Shown one piece after another: positions 8,327 through 16,953 of a stretch of 64,000 nt of DNA. Made by a program: the position numbers and the translations under genes. Origin of the DNA: Firmicutes bacterium UBA2116. GTDB taxonomy: Bacteria > Bacillota > Clostridia > Tissierellales > Sedimentibacteraceae. Position 1 is the stretch's first letter, and every line of letters starts with the position of its first letter. The DNA is taken from positions 1-64,000 of the forward strand of contig DCYG01000012.1 in NCBI GenBank assembly GCA_002331025.1. The letters run 5' to 3'. The notes under the pieces are model-generated. The model saw only the letters and a program-made list of their open reading frames with translations, was not told where the DNA came from and did no database searches.

Positions 8327-9007
8327 TCAGTAGTTGAATGCATTTACGCCCGTAATTGATAGCGAAAGCGACTTGAAAAATTCCTTTTGACCATTCCTTG
8401 ACATTGGAATTTCCACACCGGATTTCATTGTAAGAGTTTTATAGTCATCACTTACCTGCTCAATATTAAAAAAATTAACAATATAACCCTTGCTGCATTT
8501 TATGAAATAATTTGCATCCAGCTCGGTTAATATCCCGGACAGAGAATCAGGTACCTCCATAGTTTCTCCGCTGCGAAGATAAAATATCGATTTATTCTTT
8601 TCCTTGTAAATACATTCAATGTCTGAGTGTTGAATCAGGCGGGACATTTTTGCATTTTTCGCTGCATAGACACCATAGGGACAGAGATGTGATGATTTAA
8701 GTATTTTGAGCATCTGATTTCTAAGCTCTTTTTGTGTCAAAGGAAGCTCCAGTTTTCCGTGAGCATAGCGTGCAGTCTTCCGGTCAAAGTTATTATAAAT
8801 TTTCAGCAGATATGACACGTTACCTTTTTCGCATATTATAAAAAGTTTGTAGTCATCCTTAAACAAAAATTCTCTCAGGAATTGCTCCGAGTCGGAAACA
8901 CAGTGTATTTTAAAGGAAATGTTACTTTTCTTAAGGAACTTGGTCAATATATCTTCTATTTGTGTTAACTTTTTTGTGGGTCCGTGTAAGGCAATCTTAT
9001 TACTCAA
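8327..9007 (-). CDS. LytTR-domain transcriptional regulator (copy A1)
   Basis: Protein of 226 residues. The N-terminal ~110 residues (NKIALHGPTKKLTQIEDILT) are a receiver-like alpha/beta domain without the obvious aspartate set of a response regulator. The C-terminal part is a LytTR DNA-binding domain (SRLIQHSDIECIYKEKNKSI, then YFIKCSKGYIVNFFNIEQVS). I place the start at TTG 9007, nine bases after AAAGGA, because this aligns with the paralogue at 55299-55979 and gives the same length. It is followed by DUF1659/DUF2922 genes and preceded by another LytTR gene. Likely a sensor-less or one-component regulator. Confidence 0.8.
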   Translation of the reverse strand: MSNKIALHGPTKKLTQIEDILTKFLKKSNISFKIHCVSDSEQFLREFLFKDDYKLFIICEKGNVSYLLKIYNNFDRKTARYAHGKLELPLTQKELRNQMLKILKSSHLCPYGVYAAKNAKMSRLIQHSDIECIYKEKNKSIFYLRSGETMEVPDSLSGILTELDANYFIKCSKGYIVNFFNIEQVSDDYKTLTMKSGVEIPMSRNGQKEFFKSLSLSITGVNAFNY

Positions 9008-9207
9008 ATTAATCATTCCTTTATCTTTATTATATTGCATTTATACTTAAATATTGCATAAATATTTTTCGAGATTTTTGTTTTTGAAGAATGCGATGAT
9101 TTCAGTATAAATTTAGAATTTTATATAAAGAAAGTATACCACTCACAAAGCATAGTCTTGAAATATTCAAGTTCAAAAATTTTTTGACTTGAATATATAT
9201 GCATATT

Positions 9208-9894
9208 TTAATCGTCAAGAGCTTTTAGGTCTGCCAGCCTCGAAACCGACATTGAATAGGCATCTGCAAATTTCTTGAAATATCCTTCTGTCATTACGAC
9301 CTTGGCGCCTGATTTAAACTCTATAACCCTGCTGTTTTTTTCCAAACGATGTATTTTACGTATATTGCGTGTATTTACAATAACTCCTATGCAGCATTTT
9401 GCAAAATATTTTCTGTTGATTTCAGCATTTACCTTTCCTATATTTTTTGAAATAATTTCCCTGTCTCCGTTTGTCAGGTACATTATGGTTTTTTTGTTAT
9501 CACTTTGGAGGTAATCTATTTCTTCATAGGGAATTTTACGTGTTAAACCGCGGTGAGTTACGGTATATTCTCCGGGGGAGTAAAAGCTTGCTAACTCCGG
9601 GTTTCTCATAAGCTTCTCGTCGATTTCCTCAAGAGTCGGCGGAAAACCCATGGTGCCTGTAACAATATGAGAAACAGGCATGCAGCCGTCTTTAATCACA
9701 TAGGAAGTAACGCCGTCCATACACGCCACAATAAGCCGGTAGCTGCTGTTGAGCAGATAATTTTTCATGAGTTGCTGAGGATTTGATAAATACTGAAAAT
9801 TGAAAGAAATTTTATTTTCCTTAAGAGGTTTCTTCAATGCTTCCTCCAAGATTTTACGCTCCTCAGCACTGCCGTACAACAATATTTTCAGCAT
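9208..9894 (-). CDS. LytTR-domain transcriptional regulator (copy A2)
   Basis: Protein of 228 residues with an N-terminal alpha/beta domain (LKILLYGSAEERKILEEALK) and a C-terminal LytTR domain (TRKIPYEEIDYLQSDNKKTI, KYFAKCCIGVIVNTRNIRKI). ATG 9894 lies eight bases after AGGAG; two in-frame upstream starts sit on top of that site. It is upstream of copy A1 by about 200 bp. A close homologue occupies the same relative place at 56230-56925. In both loci the two genes keep order and spacing, so they probably act together. Confidence 0.8.
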   Translation of the reverse strand: MLKILLYGSAEERKILEEALKKPLKENKISFNFQYLSNPQQLMKNYLLNSSYRLIVACMDGVTSYVIKDGCMPVSHIVTGTMGFPPTLEEIDEKLMRNPELASFYSPGEYTVTHRGLTRKIPYEEIDYLQSDNKKTIMYLTNGDREIISKNIGKVNAEINRKYFAKCCIGVIVNTRNIRKIHRLEKNSRVIEFKSGAKVVMTEGYFKKFADAYSMSVSRLADLKALDD

Positions 9895-10175
9895 GAACAT
9901 CACTCCTGTATAATATTGTTATCATTGTATTCTTTAATACCTAAGTTGTTACAGCTTGTTTTAGAAAATGCATTATAAATGCGGAGTGTAAGTTGAGAAT
10001 AAGCATGCTTGATGGAATAGATGTGGAAATTGAAACTAAATAAGGAATTATATACTGCCGGTCTTGGTTGCCTATTGCAATTGAGACAGGTTTTTGTTTT
10101 TTAAGTTATTTGTAGAATATTGGAAAAATCATGATATAATATTGCATATGAACTAAAAGCGGAGTGTAAAGTCTA
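9895..10175. other. Divergent intergenic region
   Basis: This region lies between the LytTR gene and the GIY-YIG gene. The string GCGGAGTGTAA occurs twice (near 9980 and 10159), the second time as the leader of the GIY-YIG gene. The first is followed by a 12-codon frame (ATG about 10004). The region may have arisen by a small duplication. I see no RNA gene. Confidence 0.35.
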
Positions 10176-11009
10176 ATGAAGGAATCTATTTTATTAAATG
10201 ATTTATTAAATCTAAGTACAGAAAATATAGAACGGGCAAAAGTTCGATTCAATCAATATAATGGACAGGAAGATCCTATGGAAGTTTATCTTCGTAATCC
10301 AGATGAGGTAAATGACATCTGGCTTTTTTGGAGAGCAAAAAACAGATACTTTAATGTTGGAGAAATTGCAATATGCCTTTTTCAACTATCTGCGGATAAT
10401 TGGCTGCTTTCAACAATAAAGAAGGTTACTTGTGAATTTGGTGTAATTAATGCCGTTAATTATAATGGAGAGATGTTAGAAGAATATAGTCCGTATTTTG
10501 GCCGTGTAATAATAAAATATAATAAAACTCATCAAACACAAGTTGTCCACTTAAAAAATGTTATTAATGAGTTAGAGATAGCACAGATTCTGCCAAATAT
10601 ATTTGATGGAATAGATTTTCCGGGATATGATAAAGTTAGGTTATCTTATGGACAGTTATCAACTATAGTGCATAGGCAAAAGCAAGATTGGGTTGCTGCA
10701 TTAAAAAATCAAAAGGCAGTGTATCTGATAGTTGACAGAGAAAGCGGCAGTCAATATGTCGGATCAGCATACGGTGAAAATGGCATGTTGCTGCAGCGCT
10801 GGATAAGCTATATAAATGATGGCCATGGCGGGAATAAACTGCTTAGATTAATTGTCGATAAGCTTGGGATTGACTATGTTAAGAAGAATTTTCAATATTC
10901 AATTTTGGAAAACTACAATGCAAGGACAGACAAGAATATTATATTGGCACGTGAATCTTGGTGGAAAGAAACTCTGGGGAGCAGGGCATTTGGATTAAAT
11001 GCAAATTAA
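10176..11009 (+). CDS. GIY-YIG nuclease-domain protein
   Basis: Protein of 277 residues. The C-terminal ~95 residues are a GIY-YIG nuclease fold: VYLI (about residue 182) and YVGSA form the two-part signature, LLQRW carries the usual catalytic Arg, and ESWWKE the metal-binding Glu. The first ~175 residues are an uncharacterised domain of mixed secondary structure. Such proteins are found sporadically in bacteria and archaea; a DNA-cleaving or repair-type role is possible. The start is ATG 10176 with GCGGAGTG upstream. The next gene begins about 110 bp downstream. Confidence 0.75.
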   Translation: MKESILLNDLLNLSTENIERAKVRFNQYNGQEDPMEVYLRNPDEVNDIWLFWRAKNRYFNVGEIAICLFQLSADNWLLSTIKKVTCEFGVINAVNYNGEMLEEYSPYFGRVIIKYNKTHQTQVVHLKNVINELEIAQILPNIFDGIDFPGYDKVRLSYGQLSTIVHRQKQDWVAALKNQKAVYLIVDRESGSQYVGSAYGENGMLLQRWISYINDGHGGNKLLRLIVDKLGIDYVKKNFQYSILENYNARTDKNIILARESWWKETLGSRAFGLNAN

Positions 11010-11115
11010 GGTAAAAAAAGAGCCCTTTGTGGCATATTCCGAAGTAGTACATAACTTTATCGATGATGTGTATACTTTCGAAGAAAAATACATAAATAGA
11101 GGGAGGTTTGAGGTT

Positions 11116-11439
11116 ATGCAAGAGCAGAGATTTACAAAAAGGGACTGGACGCTTTTTAAAAATAAAATTGCTGATTGGCAGGAATCATATATGGACAGGC
11201 TCAATAAGGAGTATATAGAATTACTAAGTGAAGACACTAATCCATCAGAAAAGTTTTGGAGGCTGGACAAGAGAATAAAGGAAGATAGGAAGAAGACTGG
11301 CGTTCAACTGGAAATGAGTCGATCGAATCTTATTAATAACATTATTTCCCTTATAAATGATGGTGCAATCAGTTTTGAAAATCTCGAAGAATTCAGTGAT
11401 GAGTTGAAGGAAACTGTAAATGTCTTTATTGATAGATAG
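11116..11439 (+). CDS. Small conserved helical protein
   Basis: Protein of 107 residues, strongly charged and helical (RFTKRDWTLFKNKIADWQ, then KFWRLDKRIKEDRKKTGVQL). Similar short proteins are common in Clostridia and are sometimes labelled multidrug transporter, but no membrane segment is present, so that label is not supported. I start at ATG 11116 nine bases after GGGAGG; the frame is open upstream to 10999, but that part overlaps the GIY-YIG gene. No function can be given. Confidence 0.6.
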   Translation: MQEQRFTKRDWTLFKNKIADWQESYMDRLNKEYIELLSEDTNPSEKFWRLDKRIKEDRKKTGVQLEMSRSNLINNIISLINDGAISFENLEEFSDELKETVNVFIDR

Positions 11440-11556
11440 TTTAGAGTATATTAAGTTTTGAATGACTTAGAAGCAGAATGTGCGCATAATATATAGAAGT
11501 TGGAAAAGCTATAAATCGTGATAATATCAATAAACAGTCATAAAACAGGAGGAGTT

Positions 11557-13332
11557 ATGAATCATAAATTATTTATTGAAAAATCAGATGAAATACTTAA
11601 CGGTATGACCATAGATGAATTAAAAAGCTGTTTACATAATATTGCAAGGAAGACACCTGAAAACAAGAGAGAAGCTTTTATTCAGCTTCTTAATGACTGC
11701 TGCTGTAAAAATAAAAAAAGCAGCAGTCATGTTAAGAGTGGTTATAAAAAACTTATATCTGATGAAAAAGTGAAAAACAAGATGACGGAAATAATTAATA
11801 CTTTTGAAAAAATAGAAAATGGTGAACTGTGTTTTTCGGCTCGGGGATATGAAGATTATACTTACGGATATTGGGAAAGTGACTGGATATGGGAATACGA
11901 GGATGAAGAAGGAATTGGAAGTATAATTGAGGATGCTGCGTTATTTGCACATGATTGTGTGAATGATTGCAGATACGAGGAGGCTGTATCGGTTTATAAA
12001 TTAATTATGGATACAACTTACCTTGCTGAAAACGAAGATGGCGGTGATTGCATAGAGCTTGACCTTGAAGAAATAATCGGGGAAAAATTAACCGGTATTA
12101 ATTTAAACACAGTTGCCTTAGAGGTGTTATATTCAGAGTATCAGATTAAACCTGCAGAAGAACGGGCAAGAAGTTTGTATGTGTATTTTAGCTATCCGTA
12201 TTTTGATGAAATTCGTATTGAAGATATTTTCAGCAAGGGCAGAGAAGAACTGAAGGACACTGACATGTTCTTGCAATCCTGGATAGATTTTCTTTTGCAG
12301 CAGAAAGGAGACACTGCTTCACGCCTTTTAAAAGAGGGCATGCTCTATTACAAGGGTGCTGATGGATTGGTTGAAATTGCAAGAAAAGGTTATAAGGAGC
12401 ACCCTTCTGTATATCTGGCAGCACTTGTAGAATGTGAGAAAACTCATAATTATGAGCGAATGAAAGAAATTGGAAAGGAAGCTCTTGATAGATTAGACAA
12501 TGATTTGAAAATACGCGGAGAAATTGCAATTAAAACCTCACAGGCTTCCTGGGGTGTCAGCGATTTTGAATATATGAGAGAATGCTGGTATGAAGCATTT
12601 TGCTCGGACTCAACAATTGCTAACTATTTGAGGATTTTTGCAGATAAAGAAGCCACAATCAAATATAAAGAGTCTATCGAAAAAACAATAGAAGAATTGA
12701 CTATGACTGACCGGTACTATTACGAAAAAAGTTCTGAAACAGATATAAATAATATATATGAAATTGACTACAAGCTTTTAAATTTTTTCTCAGGTCATTT
12801 TAGTGAGGTTAAGAACTGGTGCATGAAGCAGAAAAACCCACTGGGATGGAGCGGTAAATTTATAGTCTATGGTGTTGATGCTATGCTTTTGTACTTATAT
12901 GCAGATACGGATTTGAGAAAAGCGTGTAAAAATATTGCTGAATATTTTTCTGCCCATGCGTGTTCGTTTACCGGTAAAAATCTTATATTTATGACGGAAA
13001 ACTCTGCATTTGAAACTGAGACGAGTACACAAAAAAGCGGAGAGGTTTTTTGGCATGTATTTAATATGTGGAAATCTAATTATAATATGCCTGAAGATGA
13101 AGCAAGTTCCTATATTAAGTGGCTTGAATCCTTAATAAATAAAAGAGTAGATGCAATAGTAAGCGGACAACACAGAAAAAGTTATGGCAAAGCCGCTTTA
13201 CTGGCGGCTGCTTTGGGTGAAGTTAAGGAATCCATGGGGATTCAATCGGCAAAGAGAATTATTATTGATAATTATTTGAAAAAATACCCGCGCCACACCG
13301 CATTTAGGGGAGAGTTAAAAGAATACATGTAA
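11557..13332 (+). CDS. Hypothetical protein, 591 aa, TPR-like helical
   Basis: Large cytoplasmic protein, almost entirely alpha-helical, with repeat-like helical pairs in the central part (for example GLVEIARKGYKEHPSVYLAA at about residues 271-290). A cysteine cluster DCCCK at about residue 48 could bind metal. There is an acidic aromatic patch EDYTYGYWESDWIWEYEDEE at about residues 106-125. The start ATG 11557 follows AGGAGG. I do not recognise a defined family; the helical repeats suggest a protein-interaction scaffold. It stands between a small conserved gene and the catabolic operon with 270 bp to the latter. Confidence 0.55.
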   Translation: MNHKLFIEKSDEILNGMTIDELKSCLHNIARKTPENKREAFIQLLNDCCCKNKKSSSHVKSGYKKLISDEKVKNKMTEIINTFEKIENGELCFSARGYEDYTYGYWESDWIWEYEDEEGIGSIIEDAALFAHDCVNDCRYEEAVSVYKLIMDTTYLAENEDGGDCIELDLEEIIGEKLTGINLNTVALEVLYSEYQIKPAEERARSLYVYFSYPYFDEIRIEDIFSKGREELKDTDMFLQSWIDFLLQQKGDTASRLLKEGMLYYKGADGLVEIARKGYKEHPSVYLAALVECEKTHNYERMKEIGKEALDRLDNDLKIRGEIAIKTSQASWGVSDFEYMRECWYEAFCSDSTIANYLRIFADKEATIKYKESIEKTIEELTMTDRYYYEKSSETDINNIYEIDYKLLNFFSGHFSEVKNWCMKQKNPLGWSGKFIVYGVDAMLLYLYADTDLRKACKNIAEYFSAHACSFTGKNLIFMTENSAFETETSTQKSGEVFWHVFNMWKSNYNMPEDEASSYIKWLESLINKRVDAIVSGQHRKSYGKAALLAAALGEVKESMGIQSAKRIIIDNYLKKYPRHTAFRGELKEYM

Positions 13333-13531
13333 AAACATGGACATTTTAGGGAAGGACCTTAAAATGATTAAAAAGTATAATCATACCTCAATTATATTAC
13401 ATACTTTCTATTTCCCAAAATCAATATTTTATTCAAAATGGGAATTATCTTTTTCGTTAATGCAAAACAAAGACTCTTTTTTAAAACAGGCAAAAATTTT
13501 CAGATTATGCCAATGGTAAGGGTTTTATTCC

Positions 13532-13588
13532 TTGACAAGAAATATATGTCAGCATATAATGTACGTAAGACGTGAATTATAATTCACG
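13532..13588 (+). promoter_or_regulatory. Promoter and perfect operator of the catabolic operon
   Basis: TTGACA (13532-13537), 17 bp, TATAAT (13555-13560) is a perfect sigma-A promoter. Eleven bases downstream lies an 18-bp perfect palindrome, CGTGAATTATAATTCACG (13571-13588), directly before the ribosome binding site of the first gene. A dimeric repressor bound there would block initiation; the TetR-family regulator that is the third gene of the operon is the natural candidate, so the operon is probably autoregulated and induced by its substrate. Confidence 0.8.
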
Positions 13589-13606
13589 AGAATGGAGGTG
13601 TAAAAA

Positions 13607-15094
13607 TTGGCTTACAATGGATTTGCAATTGATAATTACCTTGATGCGGAAAAGGTTACCAAGCAGCTTGATGAGTTGATTCAAAAGCCTGTGTATTCGA
13701 TTCGGAAAGCATTTCTGGATGATTACGTCGAAAATTATTTCAATAAAAAATGCACTGAATCCAAGGCAATGATTGAAGAAGCCAGGCAGATAATCCCCGG
13801 AGGTGTGCAGCACAATCTTGCATTTAATTATCCCTTTCCCATCGTTATAACCAAGGCGGAGGGAGCTAGACTGTACGATGCCGACGGAAACTGGTATTAT
13901 GATCTGCTGCAGGCAGGAGGACCCACAATTTTAGGGAGTAATCCGGATGCTGTCAGAGAACAGGTAATCGAGCTTTTAAATACATGCGGACCATCGACCG
14001 GTCTTTTTCACGAATATGAATACAAGCTTGCCAAAAAAATATCTGAGATGGTGCCCTCTGTGGATATGTTCCGTATGCTGGGCTCGGGAACGGAAGCATG
14101 CATGTGTGCGGCGCGTATTGCCCGGTTGAAAACGGGAAAGAAGAATATTTTGAAAATGGGTGGAGCTTATCACGGATGGTCTGATCAGCTTGCCTACGGT
14201 ATGCGTGTACCCGGAACCAAGGGTATGATGTCAAAGGGTGTGCCGAATTTTGTGTTCAGGCACACGGACGAATTTTTCCCCAATGATCTGGATGACCTTG
14301 AAAGAAAGCTGAGAAAAAATAAGCTGTACGGCGGAACCGCTGCGGTGTATATTGAGCCTATGGGACCGGAAAGCGGTACTCGTCCTGTTTCCAAGGAGTT
14401 TATACAGGGAGCGGAAAGATTGGCGCATCAGTATGGGGCACTTTTGATTTTTGACGAGGTTGTGACAGGCTTTCGTATCGGACCAAGCGGCGCTCAGGGC
14501 TATTTCGGAGTAGATCCGGATCTGACGGTTTTCGGAAAGATAATTGCGGGAGGCTATCCCGGTGCAGGAGGTGTGGGCGGACACAAGGACTGTATGGCTC
14601 ATTTAGGCGCAGGTCTTGATTCGTCCGGCAAGAAAATCCCCAAGGCCATGTGCGGAGGTACAATGGCGGCAACACCCATATCCTGCGTAGCAGGCTATTA
14701 TACACTGTGCGAAATTGAAAGAACAAATGCCTGTGAGACCGCAGGACGCATGGGAGACCGTCTGACTGAGGGGCTGCAGGAAATAATCAGGAAGTATGAG
14801 CTGCCGTTTGTGGCATTTAATCAGGGCTCGATTTGTCACCTGGATAATGCGGGAACAATGCATTTTTCCGTGGATTGGAAGAAACCGTGGAAAATCCCCA
14901 ATATTTTAAAGGAAACAGGAATACGTCAAAAGGAAATGGAACATATGGGAGCCGCATATATGGCAGAAGGAATTGTAACATTAGCCGGTTCAAGACTGTA
15001 TACAAGTGCCGCATACACGGAGGAAATGATAGACGATGTGTTGGCAAGGTTTGATCGTGTTTTATCCAAATGCGGACCTTTGGATTTATCCTGA
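13607..15094 (+). CDS. Class III aminotransferase (glutamate-1-semialdehyde aminomutase-like)
   Basis: PLP enzyme of 495 residues, fold type I, class III. The PLP Lys is K311 in FGKIIAGGYPGAGG; the LLIFDEVVTGFR block carries the Asp that contacts the pyridine ring, and GSGTEACMCAARIAR the phosphate-binding turn. It is closest to the GSA-aminomutase-like branch, but longer at the N-terminus and placed in a catabolic operon, so it more likely transaminates an amino or keto group of the operon's substrate than making tetrapyrrole. It starts at TTG 13607, eight bases after GGAGG, just behind the operator. The aldolase gene follows after 23 bp. Confidence 0.8.
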   Translation: MAYNGFAIDNYLDAEKVTKQLDELIQKPVYSIRKAFLDDYVENYFNKKCTESKAMIEEARQIIPGGVQHNLAFNYPFPIVITKAEGARLYDADGNWYYDLLQAGGPTILGSNPDAVREQVIELLNTCGPSTGLFHEYEYKLAKKISEMVPSVDMFRMLGSGTEACMCAARIARLKTGKKNILKMGGAYHGWSDQLAYGMRVPGTKGMMSKGVPNFVFRHTDEFFPNDLDDLERKLRKNKLYGGTAAVYIEPMGPESGTRPVSKEFIQGAERLAHQYGALLIFDEVVTGFRIGPSGAQGYFGVDPDLTVFGKIIAGGYPGAGGVGGHKDCMAHLGAGLDSSGKKIPKAMCGGTMAATPISCVAGYYTLCEIERTNACETAGRMGDRLTEGLQEIIRKYELPFVAFNQGSICHLDNAGTMHFSVDWKKPWKIPNILKETGIRQKEMEHMGAAYMAEGIVTLAGSRLYTSAAYTEEMIDDVLARFDRVLSKCGPLDLS

Positions 15095-15117
15095 CAGTGT
15101 AAGGAATGGAGTCAATT

Positions 15118-16269
15118 ATGAAGTATTCAATTGAAGAAGCAAAAGAGCTTGTGATCCGCGGAGGGAAAATATTGGCGGAAAGCGGTCTTATTGCAAGGAC
15201 ATGGGGCAATATAAGCGCCAGGATTTCCGACGACAAATTTGTTATAACCCCCAGCGGTCTTGCGTATGAAACACTTACAACCGGGCAGATAGTGGAGGTT
15301 AATATTGCCGATTGTTCCTATGAGGGAGATATAAAGCCGTCCAGCGAAAAGGGAATACATGCGGATACCTACAGGCTGCGCCCGGATGTAAATTATATAA
15401 TTCATACACATCAGCAGATGGCTTCTGTCCTCAGTATTGAGGGGAAAGACATTGTGCCGGTCAATGATGAGTATAAACAGGTATTAGGAGATATTGTCCC
15501 ATGTGCGGCTTATGGGATGTCATCCACGGGGAAGCTGCGTAAAAATGTTGTCAAAGTACTTCATGGCAATCCCGGGTGCAAGGCTGTTTTGATGAAGTAT
15601 CACGGAACAATCTGCATGGGCGAGGATCTAGATAATTCTTTTGAAATTGCACAGACTCTCGAAAAAATGTCAAAGGATATATATGAACAGTCATGCGGCA
15701 AAAATAAAAGCGGTAAAAATATAAAAAATGCGGCGCAGATCCGCGATTACGGAAGCAGCTGCCGTGAAGGAAACAAGTTTATTCTTCAATGCAACGGCAA
15801 ATCCTCAGAATATCTGATAGAAAAACTGCCGGAAGAGGCACCCGAGGCAGCGGTGCTTCATGCCGAAATTTATAAATCCTGCGATGCTCTTTATATTATA
15901 CATTCAACTGACGACGAGATAGTTGAAGTCAGCAGCACCGGACGGGAGTTAAGACCCTTTATGGATGACCTTGTGCAGATTGTGGGTGTGAATATCAGGA
16001 CGGTAAAAGACGCCCTGCTGAATACAAGGGCTATAGCAAAGGAATTAAAGAAGAAAAATGCTGTTTTAATAGAGAATGAAGGTGCTATTTGCACGGGGAA
16101 AACCGAAAGCGATGCAAAAGCGGCCGCCATGATTCTGAGGAAGGGATGTGCTGCCGATTTGTATGCCGAGGCCATAAACAAAACAGATAATTTAAGTACT
16201 ATGGATGCACACATACAACGATTTGTCTATAAAAATAAATATTCCAAGATGAAGGAACAACGAGGTTAA
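15118..16269 (+). CDS. Class II aldolase/adducin protein with two tandem domains
   Basis: Protein of 383 residues. The first domain (about 1-200) is a class II aldolase/epimerase like L-fuculose-phosphate aldolase: HTHQ (H96 and H98) and YHG (H162) are the zinc ligands, with GNISAR near residue 32 and TPSG near 45. The second half (about 215-370) repeats the fold (VLHAEIY, YIIHS, ENEGAICTG) but has lost one His of the HxH pair, so it is probably non-catalytic. The fusion is unusual; ordinary enzymes have one domain of about 210 residues. Expected role: reversible cleavage of a (phospho)sugar to an aldehyde plus a three-carbon unit. ATG 15118 is preferred over 15106 because of spacing. Confidence 0.75.
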   Translation: MKYSIEEAKELVIRGGKILAESGLIARTWGNISARISDDKFVITPSGLAYETLTTGQIVEVNIADCSYEGDIKPSSEKGIHADTYRLRPDVNYIIHTHQQMASVLSIEGKDIVPVNDEYKQVLGDIVPCAAYGMSSTGKLRKNVVKVLHGNPGCKAVLMKYHGTICMGEDLDNSFEIAQTLEKMSKDIYEQSCGKNKSGKNIKNAAQIRDYGSSCREGNKFILQCNGKSSEYLIEKLPEEAPEAAVLHAEIYKSCDALYIIHSTDDEIVEVSSTGRELRPFMDDLVQIVGVNIRTVKDALLNTRAIAKELKKKNAVLIENEGAICTGKTESDAKAAAMILRKGCAADLYAEAINKTDNLSTMDAHIQRFVYKNKYSKMKEQRG

Positions 16270-16271
16270 AT

Positions 16272-16928
16272 ATGTTAAAAAAGCTGACAGAGGAAAAACT
16301 TTCAGAGCTGCTTGAAACCGGAATAGCTGAATTTGCCGAAAAGGGACCGGAGGGAGCAAATGTCAACACAATTGCAAAAAAGGCAGGGATAAGCGTCGGA
16401 GTTCTTTATAAATACTATGAAAATAAGGAAGAATTTTTCCATGCCTGTCTGAGAAAAAGCCTCGATATATTGAAATCCGTATTGAATGAGGTAACACAAA
16501 GCGACGATAAGCTTTTAGTGCGGGCTGAAAGGATGATATGTGCGGTGCAGGACTACTCAAAGAAATACGGTGTATATATCAAAATGTACAACAGGATTGC
16601 TTCGGAAAACGGCAGAAAATATGTATCCATGTATGCTGCCGAGATAGAGAGTATGACCGCAAGGGTGTATACAGAATTTATCGAAAGAGCCATAAAGGAT
16701 GGAGACATAAGGAATGATATTAACCCGAGGCTCTTTGCATTTTTCTTTGATAATCTGCTGACCATGCTGCAGTTTTCCTACTGCTGTGATTATTATACCG
16801 AAAGAGCAAGGGTATATTGCAAAGAAGATTTTGATGATGATGAAATGGTGGTTTCAGAGCTGTTGAAATTTATTGAATCTGCATTTACCTTCAGCCGGTC
16901 TGAGATTGTTCATAGAGATCAGATGTGA
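16272..16928 (+). CDS. TetR-family transcriptional regulator
   Basis: Regulator of 218 residues with a typical TetR N-terminus (INTIAKKAGISVGVLYKYY-type helix-turn-helix at about residues 35-55) and a divergent helical ligand-binding part. Its start lies 2 bp after the aldolase stop, so it is inside the operon and coexpressed with the enzymes. It is the best candidate for the palindrome CGTGAATTATAATTCACG at the operon promoter. The inducer is presumably the pathway substrate, unidentified. Confidence 0.85.
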   Translation: MLKKLTEEKLSELLETGIAEFAEKGPEGANVNTIAKKAGISVGVLYKYYENKEEFFHACLRKSLDILKSVLNEVTQSDDKLLVRAERMICAVQDYSKKYGVYIKMYNRIASENGRKYVSMYAAEIESMTARVYTEFIERAIKDGDIRNDINPRLFAFFFDNLLTMLQFSYCCDYYTERARVYCKEDFDDDEMVVSELLKFIESAFTFSRSEIVHRDQM

Positions 16929-16953
16929 TGAGCACAAAGAAAAGGATATGGAT

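Noticed and set aside
11116..11439. Multidrug transporter, a label seen on similar small proteins
   Set aside because: The sequence is charged and helical with no membrane segment.
13607..15094. hemL (tetrapyrrole synthesis)
   Set aside because: It resembles GSA aminomutase, but no hem genes are adjacent and it leads a sugar-type catabolic operon with its own regulator.
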